From an uncultured cyanobacterium (GTDB taxonomy: Bacteria > Cyanobacteriota > Cyanobacteriia > PCC-6307 > Cyanobiaceae), in the NCBI GenBank assembly GCA_903831165.1, contig CAIKWV010000141.1, forward strand, positions 1 through 9,829: DNA of 9,829 nt, read 5' to 3'. Numbering within the stretch: position 1 is the first letter of the stretch; each line of letters begins with the position of its first letter. The position numbers and the translations under genes are program-made. The notes beneath the pieces were generated by a model that had not been told where the DNA came from, made no database searches, and was given only the letters and a program-made list of their open reading frames with translations. Shown one piece after another: positions 7,301 to 9,829 of this stretch.

Positions 7301-9829
7301 AAGATTAAGGTCACTCTTGCCCCTGATCAAGGTGGTGTTCCAGTAATCCGTGTGCTGTCCCCAGGACAAGTCTTGATGGGGCAGGCCACCACTCTGGCCA
7401 CATTGCAGCCCAGGGCGACAAGTGCCAATCTGGACTACACCTTTCTCTCAAATGCCCCCGAGCTCAATTTACTGATTTCCAGGAAGCCTAGTAATAATGA
7501 GGATGTGGGCGAACTTGACAAAGGCATGATCTACAAAACGGAAATCAAGATTTCCGTTTGTGACTCTAATGCGTCAGCTGGGAAGTCCCAGGACTACATC
7601 ACAACCATTGACGGATTTAACACATATGGCAGCCAGATTTTCAATGCTTACAAAGGCACGGCATCAGGCTCACCAGCCGAGACGCTGATCAATAAGCGAA
7701 CGACGGCTCTGGCTACGGCTGCTGTCATCGAAGCCGCACCGCTGCAGCTCAAATACATCGACAGCGGTGTTGTGCTCAAGAGCGCCTCATCCCAGCTGGC
7801 GGCCAATAGCCCGGCCACCCCATCGCCAGCTCCCAGCTTTGGGCAATCGACGGCCTATGGCTGGTTTGAATCGGCATCCAGCTCGGCATCCAGCTCGGCA
7901 TCCAACAAAACGTACAGCGGTTGGTTGGCGGTTGCCCAGCCGAGCTCTGCGAATGCGATCAGCGACCCTGCCGGGCGAGCCTGGATTCAATACACCGGCG
8001 ACTTTACAAGCAGCGATCCCAAGACAGCAGAGCACAAGGCTGTCAGCGACGATGCCGCCAATGCGCCCAACACCTGGCTGAATGCACTGGCCAACAGCAA
8101 CTTCTCACCGGAAGCCCCCAACCGTCCCCTGCTGAACGACAAAACTCATCAGAACTCCAGCGGCGGGCTACTGGTGAAGGCGGATCCCACACTCGGCTGG
8201 GGCCAGAACTTTGCCCAGACGATGCTGGTAGCAGACATCAATGGTGATGGTGTGCTGGATCTGGTGATCAGTGCACCGTCCGCCAATGGCGGCGGCAAGG
8301 TGGTGATCATCGATGGCAACTGGATCAAGGACAACCTTAACAATCCGGATGCCAACTCGACACTCAATCTGGCCAGCCCTGATAATGCCGGATCCCATGT
8401 GCTGGTGCTTTCCCCTGCTGCTGCTGCAACAAGCAGCAAAGAAGATTCTAGCCAATCAGCTTTCGGCTGGGCATTGGCCTTTGATTCCACTTCGAAAACC
8501 CTCTATATCGGAGCACCCAACTATTCACGCAAGGTAGGAGCCGATGCGGAGTCGGTCCCGATCGGCGCTGTCTATCAGTATAAGAGTACCAGTATTGCTT
8601 TTGCGTCGGGAAATCAATCTTTATCGAAACCGACCCTCGGCCTCGCCGGCCGCACAGACACCAATGATGTCAGCGGGCCTGCGTCCAGTTACTGGGGAGC
8701 TCAGCTTGGTGCTTCGCTGGCCGCTTCCGATACCGGAAAACTGGCGATCGGTGCTCCGGGGATGGAGGCATCGCTGCTGTATAGCGGTACCGAGGCAGTG
8801 AATCAACTGGAAGCTGGCAATAAAAATCCCTCGGCACCCTACGGCCAGGGCGCATTGATCCAAGTGATGTTGCCCACCAAGCAGACAGTTGACGAAGGTG
8901 TGGATGTTTACGTCACAAGCAATGGTACTGATAACAAGGCCCTGGCGGATGTGATCAGCAACAACACCAGCAAGAAGAAGAGCGATCTCGCCAACGAAGA
9001 AAGCACCTACATGCAGGCGCTCAAGGAATTGCAGACCAAACCGATCGCCAAGGCGAGTGCAGACAACAACTCCGCCATCCAGACCGCGGCTGTCGGCAGT
9101 GTCTACCTCTTTAATACAGCCAGTGGGCTCATCCCAGGCCCTTTGAATCCAAGCAACGCCTCGGCAACCTTCTACGGTCCGAATGGCTGGAATACCGGCG
9201 GAGCGACAGACTTTGGTGCCAGCCTCGCTTTCGGAGACAGCACCAACAGCAACTCGCAGAACATCCTGGCTGTCGGTGCCCCCAGCACCGGCGGTCCCGG
9301 CTCTGTCTATCTGATCAACACCAGCCAGCATTTCGATCAACCTAACAATGCTGCCACCTGGATTAAGGACACAAATCTTGGCGCTAATGGCGTTGGTCAG
9401 AACCCAAACAAACTGGGCCCCAATCAGTATCTTGCTTATCTCACCAGCGGGCTGACCCTCTATGGAGCCGAGGATCTGGATCAGTTTGGCACTGGCGTTG
9501 TGAATCTAGGCGATACCAATGGAGATGGTTATGACGATCTGCTTGTTCAAGCACCCAATGCCTCCTCGGGTGCCGGCAATGGTTATGCGGTCTTTGGCAA
9601 CGAACATTTGATTCAAAGCCTGACTACTAACTCAGGCAAGAATTTCAGTGGCGGCCCTCTCCTTGGCGGCCATAATCCGGCTGTGGGAAGTGTGAAGCCT
9701 GGCAGCATCGGCCAGCTCACATTTGCCGATGGCAGCCCACTCACAACTGCCATCCTTTCAGAGCTGGGCCATGGTGTTTCAGCCGCCACTGGCCAGGGAA
9801 GCTTCGGAGCAGGCGATGTGGATGCCAAC
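785..9829 (+). CDS. Giant multidomain surface-type protein with LamG and FG-GAP repeats, 3' end beyond window
   Basis: One frame stays open for 3015 codons and runs off the right edge, so the protein exceeds 300 kDa. An in-frame TGA at 767-769 precedes ATG 785 and no alternative start codon lies between them, which fixes the start. No clear Shine-Dalgarno sequence is visible (GAAGCAGG is too far upstream), as is common in cyanobacteria. The N-terminus (MPYASSIQTLNDANG) has no signal peptide. Domain order is: propeller-like beta part (1-175), linker, glycine-rich hydrophobic segments (476-492 and 546-560), beta-rich region, three GDLITG-type modules (1228-1641), split LamG domain (1645-2030), beta/linker region, and FG-GAP blades (2471 onward). 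Only two cysteines are visible (Cys30, Cys2259). FG-GAP and LamG domains are known from adhesion and carbohydrate-binding proteins, so an extracellular binding role is inferred. It may resemble the very large cell-surface proteins of Synechococcus, but I cannot name an orthologue. A phage-derived or polymorphic-toxin-like carrier is an alternative. Confidence 0.93.
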   Translation, partial: MPYASSIQTLNDANGTAYAFLESDGLLWQCQWNPQAERWDKAKVVPGAYGGEKLQALLVDNLWPTSGKSGNQADNTPGIVLAYRIGTGEAAKVYATIGRWGSDGELSWNEPLLLSDSGTVTEAIGLRSSGDGSFELISQRREPAAADPGNTLQTITGARSDSELIKQSFSLSGSDATGYQLTNKTASKPPQDVTPTKEPAPVAPASATAGSTEFSRADLLLAPSPAAVLKATSLLSASSEMPGSSGGSVGWSGGTAARFGNPKGQNTGVFGPALGQTRTRWQLQIPNSSPQTDWRLPRGAIRSAEGPLPSQNIFYKVINAEAGFEPIANGKEKRTVGMIGTFGPYGYGTKTIRNDVGLTYIKELKQEEGDLGRALNFARKAAALLEGIRQKREYTTWLANFQTKYYYKSLDPLSPDFELEKVKDTTSITYGKEIQVRERTEAGGYLQTSRATSVGVAMQGTLQPESGSSMPNSLKWIGYGGGIAGAIAGLGFQVKSAVSGFDIVDGLKSERNGNGTYQNKLAESISKQLNGEGKAIGDPYSYYQGLQLLQAIIGGGLSLAPTIANGFDSSISNVGRQYGFTQRASLGLRYLYKSIAGFYGNIREGFYWYPKQNAYSGRSWQLKLQFDVGAALPFGVSIPLFADQLTFPNPNPKTESPNSTTSGALALAATSPTDNSSISNYTYLPASGSTLLPNTGDSDGGVPLVVDSSNLQLFTLSNYTGGAGNSTSSPLQLVNPGSGLIPGTYEGVPILAESLPGSAGATFSFNVLGDGTLDPTSIQIKVPPSSIPSVLNGQYLFLPETGPDSDIYALIPDVFSTGSWSQKDGDGNLLPILFPPDNGNKLQAIRDLRMQLPVINARTFIQGPLTRSDIVAVPQVVPVNTSAVVSGTTGFTNPNPSDNSLRTYNGVPVSLNAAALNTAKASVSLSNGSIVKVVLDDPLYVSASKIPVDSKTNKPIPKFELTVELLSDSDFVADYNPSVESTNPVYALDYQSQGYSNVVEDQSYSANPGFPANSDQSAGSSQQVWLADGINDQWQQTPSQAGWPVFNRVVFGSFDSRSKQWTINYLNGSEIDSAGVKTPVAELDPDKVTLGNIYKNLGSEGKGSVYTFSAASTPTVITVAGQTTERFAGSTVVFWVEASEPVIPKEAGASSYYQAYLAALYGNQRINYRIKKPNGIWEEPSETYAPPDAVIRNLKAFDVEMDGRINTLLVWDETSIATIKGAPPNPIAINGWIDAYSLTLTGASNGLRIGDLITGDGVKQGSLITGIITPFDPLTGRAQYKLNTSQTIGSSSQPVALSATPLLPPTVIKAGFINPNANSRQWSNLFSDGVNSTITTIPWDQANDIGVGIESLSVASKQLVDAVGQVRDTAVLSWSEDVRTPYVESVLNDQPLIYLQFADLQPGFNDINIGSTASETTTGTSASSTGLNFTIASALSKSSGSAVQNIDGTGVIATGTGSQNSLYNSILNGTPLDQRTSSPLSQLTGTITGTTLTVIALSGELAVGDLLTGPGLAVDTQITAVLSAFDAAKGTGQYSLSTAPLGNLTSSTEFEAVPDPKPVSSKDLGLPYSSFNGSINGTTLTVSQLNGSLVVGDLIIGEGINFGTSISALINVDPATGLGDYQLSADPLQQGIVLAPSALIATPSSSVPYTIEFWTKLPSNSNPQGAGLVTFGQPSQEAVGPAVAPSGWLMTSTFTVQRITVQQAAAQGFQDAYDKLNSNSAKANDLYAWSWSLDATGANTTALIGDGGSNVYSNALSLTNLYSGQTIGGVDAFLDTYGLDPGDLPGGDGQSANTIDLVPGTSLDFNISLDPDTGLPVSNLNAVSIDTASSLLNSGLVVAKDGQLSSDPSKDQKLKDMFQALWDYQETYASPKIAFTLAPSAAETETASGFQEYGGLELTFAVSPGPAISVNGEGKLVFDVADQVSITSAATTPSDTRQIPLPDDLRDGEWHYVVASYLPDYRTYTINGVETQVPSNNGTASLYVDNQLVASKPGVANAYLATNINDTALLLPNNAGGVIDQFALYNKALLPAPPLPVNASGAWPEPTQQDALAILKQLGYPATAGTPNPGAIESAITEHWRSRDVNPDNALLATFSSTFTPTSNASLNGSWSEAAPLNPIFQPQATIPSATASSLAQDLVIPIKPTDWSSNIWTNTNGTTNQQFNPGGDILQKIKVTLAPDQGGVPVIRVLSPGQVLMGQATTLATLQPRATSANLDYTFLSNAPELNLLISRKPSNNEDVGELDKGMIYKTEIKISVCDSNASAGKSQDYITTIDGFNTYGSQIFNAYKGTASGSPAETLINKRTTALATAAVIEAAPLQLKYIDSGVVLKSASSQLAANSPATPSPAPSFGQSTAYGWFESASSSASSSASNKTYSGWLAVAQPSSANAISDPAGRAWIQYTGDFTSSDPKTAEHKAVSDDAANAPNTWLNALANSNFSPEAPNRPLLNDKTHQNSSGGLLVKADPTLGWGQNFAQTMLVADINGDGVLDLVISAPSANGGGKVVIIDGNWIKDNLNNPDANSTLNLASPDNAGSHVLVLSPAAAATSSKEDSSQSAFGWALAFDSTSKTLYIGAPNYSRKVGADAESVPIGAVYQYKSTSIAFASGNQSLSKPTLGLAGRTDTNDVSGPASSYWGAQLGASLAASDTGKLAIGAPGMEASLLYSGTEAVNQLEAGNKNPSAPYGQGALIQVMLPTKQTVDEGVDVYVTSNGTDNKALADVISNNTSKKKSDLANEESTYMQALKELQTKPIAKASADNNSAIQTAAVGSVYLFNTASGLIPGPLNPSNASATFYGPNGWNTGGATDFGASLAFGDSTNSNSQNILAVGAPSTGGPGSVYLINTSQHFDQPNNAATWIKDTNLGANGVGQNPNKLGPNQYLAYLTSGLTLYGAEDLDQFGTGVVNLGDTNGDGYDDLLVQAPNASSGAGNGYAVFGNEHLIQSLTTNSGKNFSGGPLLGGHNPAVGSVKPGSIGQLTFADGSPLTTAILSELGHGVSAATGQGSFGAGDVDAN
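1532..2650 (+). other. Compositionally distinct basic segment with two glycine-rich hydrophobic stretches
   Basis: Residues about 250-622 differ from their flanks. GC falls to about 42-43% on lines 1861-1920 and 1981-2040, against about 70% at 1081-1140. I count 13 AGA/AGG arginine codons here, while the gene elsewhere uses CGN almost always. The protein is rich in Lys, Arg and Tyr. Two glycine-rich hydrophobic stretches occur: WIGYGGGIAGAIAGLGF (residues 476-492, bases 2210-2260) and LQLLQAIIGGGLSLA (546-560, bases 2420-2464). These resemble membrane-inserting hairpins but could equally be tightly packed strands. No family is recognised. Altered codon use suggests a domain acquired separately from the rest of the gene, which is inference. 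Confidence 0.5.
3842..4930 (+). other. Beta-rich region with recurring hydrophobic-Trp-x-Glu strands
   Basis: Strand-like motifs recur at QQVWLADG (W1025), TVVFWVEASEP (W1135), TLLVWDETS (W1211) and AVLSWSEDV (W1374). Each has hydrophobic residues before a tryptophan and acidic residues after it. Such strands repeat in beta-propeller and beta-sandwich repeats of large bacterial surface proteins. Spacing is irregular (110, 76 and 163 residues), partly because one of the 70-residue repeat modules sits between the last two. No named family is recognised. Confidence 0.35.
4466..4681 (+). repeat. GTTLTV/GDLITG module, copy 1 (most diverged)
   Basis: Residues 1228-1299 form the first of three related modules. 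The shared plan is a strand (here YSLTLTGASNG), the core RIGDLITGDGVKQGSLITGI, then FDPLTGRAQYKLNTSQ and a closing strand VALSA. The plan closely resembles short repeats with GTTLTV...GQTISGTGV...GTTITA...GTYTVS that are common in phage tail fibre and neck-appendage proteins and some bacterial surface proteins; this comparison is from memory. Copy 1 lacks the GTTLTV opening in clear form. The coding bases GATCTGATCACCGGCGATGG (4535-4554) nearly match copy 3. Confidence 0.75.
5231..5443 (+). repeat. GTTLTV/GDLITG module, copy 2
   Basis: Residues 1483-1553 carry the full pattern: LTGTITGTTLTVIALSGEL, then AVGDLLTGPGLAVDTQITAV, then FDAAKGTGQYSLSTAPLG and a closing strand near FEAV. Length (71 residues) and the order of conserved Gly, Asp and Tyr match copies 1 and 3. 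The region is GC-rich (41 of 60 bases at 5221-5280), like the N-terminus of the gene and unlike the 1.5-2.6 kb segment. It lies 50 bases before copy 3, with a short linker between them. Confidence 0.85.
5492..5707 (+). repeat. GTTLTV/GDLITG module, copy 3
   Basis: Residues 1570-1641 repeat the pattern: FNGSINGTTLTVSQLNGSL, then VVGDLIIGEGINFGTSISAL, then DPATGLGDYQLSADPLQQG and the closing strand SALIATP. It abuts the LamG domain, whose first strand begins about ten residues later. Bases 5561-5580 (GATCTGATCATCGGCGAAGG) differ from the copy 1 equivalent at only two of 20 positions, so the modules probably arose by internal duplication. Confidence 0.85.
5717..6871 (+). other. LamG / concanavalin A-like domain, split by a long insertion
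   Basis: The front strand is YTIEFWTKLPS (W1654), followed by GLVTFG (1667-1672). The back part has GEGKLVFDV (from 1912), DGEWHYVVASY (W1950), SLYVDNQLVA (Y1983) and the closing GGVIDQFALYNKAL (ending at 2029). Order and wording match LamG_3/ConA-like lectin domains, which bind carbohydrates or matrix and often use calcium. The family usually spans 150-200 residues; here about 385 are used because roughly 200-240 extra residues lie between front and back halves. The match of the two halves is my reading of motifs, not a search result. Confidence 0.8.
7871..7903 (+). repeat. 12-bp tandem repeat encoding Ser-Ala-Ser-Ser
   Basis: The unit TCGGCATCCAGC occurs twice in full plus nine further bases, in frame, encoding SASSSASSSAS. 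It sits in a Pro/Ala/Ser linker just before the FG-GAP region. Perfect 12-base units keep the frame, so copy number can change by slippage and alter linker length without disrupting the protein. Confidence 0.9.
8195..8317 (+). repeat. FG-GAP blade 1 with canonical calcium loop
   Basis: Residues 2471-2511 read GWGQNF, then MLVADINGDGVLDLVISAPS, then a glycine turn and the strand KVVIIDG. DINGDGVLD (2484-2492) fits the D-x-[DN]-x-D-G-x-x-D calcium loop of integrin alpha FG-GAP repeats. This is the first clear blade of a C-terminal propeller that continues beyond the window. Confidence 0.9.
8459..8584 (+). repeat. FG-GAP blade 2, degenerate calcium loop
   Basis: The blade runs AFGWALAFDSTSKTLYIGAP, followed by a polar insert and the closing strand GAVYQYKS. 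It keeps the FG start, the GAP motif and the final strand, but D-x-D-x-D-G is replaced by DSTSKT, so calcium binding at this loop is unlikely. Integrin propellers also mix calcium-binding and non-binding blades. Confidence 0.75.
8690..8866 (+). repeat. FG-GAP blade 3, degenerate
   Basis: YWGAQLGASLAASDTGKLAI leads directly into GAPGM, and a closing strand near GALIQVM can be proposed. The calcium loop is reduced to SDTGK. About 85 residues later (near 9095-9115) the phrase GSVYLFNTASG also looks like a blade-closing strand, so the true blade end is uncertain. Confidence 0.65.
8870..9094 (+). other. Charged, probably helical insertion between FG-GAP blades
   Basis: This segment of about 75 residues breaks the beta pattern with Lys/Glu/Asp/Ala-rich sequence such as NTSKKKSDLANEESTYMQAL and KELQTKPIAKASADN. 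It is followed by AVGSVYLFN, a typical closing strand. It may be a helical protrusion from the propeller rim, like the inserted I domain of some integrins in position only; it does not resemble that domain in sequence. Confidence 0.4.
9209..9325 (+). repeat. FG-GAP blade 4, degenerate calcium loop
   Basis: DFGASLAFGDSTNSNSQNIL followed by AVGAPSTGGPGSVYLINTS keeps both the FG and GAP motifs and a model closing strand. The loop GDSTNSNSQN retains one Asp but not the full D-x-D-x-D-G pattern. Confidence 0.8.
9479..9598 (+). repeat. FG-GAP blade 5 with canonical calcium loop
   Basis: DQFGTGVVNLGDTNGDGYDD is followed by LLVQAPNASSGAGNGYAVFG. DTNGDGYDD (residues 2910-2918) is a full calcium loop, so at least two of the visible blades should bind calcium. 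Blade-to-blade distance from blade 1 is irregular because of inserts. Confidence 0.9.
9764..9829 (+). repeat. FG-GAP blade 6, cut by the window end
   Basis: The last residues, LGHGVSAATGQGSFGAGDVD then AN, match the opening strand of a blade and the first half of a calcium loop (GDVDAN). The remainder lies beyond the window. This shows the propeller, and the gene, continue. Confidence 0.7.

Noticed and set aside
7900..8081. His/Pro/Arg-rich repeat (HPARHPARHP) in an alternative frame
   Set aside because: It is an out-of-frame reading of the giant gene's coding sequence; the in-frame protein there is an ordinary polar linker.
8621..9340. A 239-codon open frame on the minus strand
   Set aside because: It is antisense to clear FG-GAP blades on the plus strand. 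Phrases such as VGCRGIFIASFQLIH match no family, and the plus-strand motifs fully explain the DNA.

Overview
The window looks cyanobacterial, most likely from the Synechococcus/Cyanobium side of the phylum. Support comes from one complete HIP1 palindrome (GCGATCGC), high GC in the conserved coding stretches (up to about 70% by line count), and a giant FG-GAP/LamG surface-type protein of a kind known from these organisms. This placement is an inference; no marker gene is present.

Layout: (1) Positions 2-334 hold the C-terminal end of a major facilitator superfamily transporter that begins upstream of the window. (2) Positions 335-784 are a 450-base gap with no gene I can support. It contains two hairpins, the better one an 8-bp perfect stem at 554-578. 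(3) From 785 to the last base runs one uninterrupted reading frame of 3015 codons, still open at the window edge. All the short ORFs that can be drawn inside this stretch, on either strand, are shadows of it.

The giant protein is a mosaic. In order it has: an N-terminal beta-rich, propeller-like part without a signal peptide (residues about 1-175); a Pro/Ala/Ser/Thr linker; an AT-richer basic segment with two glycine-rich hydrophobic stretches (about 250-650); a long beta-rich region with recurring hydrophobic-Trp-x-Glu strands (about 650-1400); three copies of a roughly 70-residue 'GTTLTV...GDLITG...Y.LS' module resembling repeats common in phage tail fibre proteins (about 1228-1641); a LamG/concanavalin-like domain interrupted by a long insertion (about 1645-2030); a further beta-rich and linker part (about 2030-2470); and a C-terminal series of FG-GAP (integrin-alpha-type) blades, at least two with canonical calcium loops, continuing past the window end.

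The overall reading is a very large, probably secreted or cell-surface protein with calcium-binding and carbohydrate- or matrix-binding type domains. Lack of an N-terminal signal peptide suggests type I secretion using a C-terminal signal outside the window, which is inference. The transporter has the same orientation but is separated by 450 bases, and nothing suggests a functional link or a shared operon.
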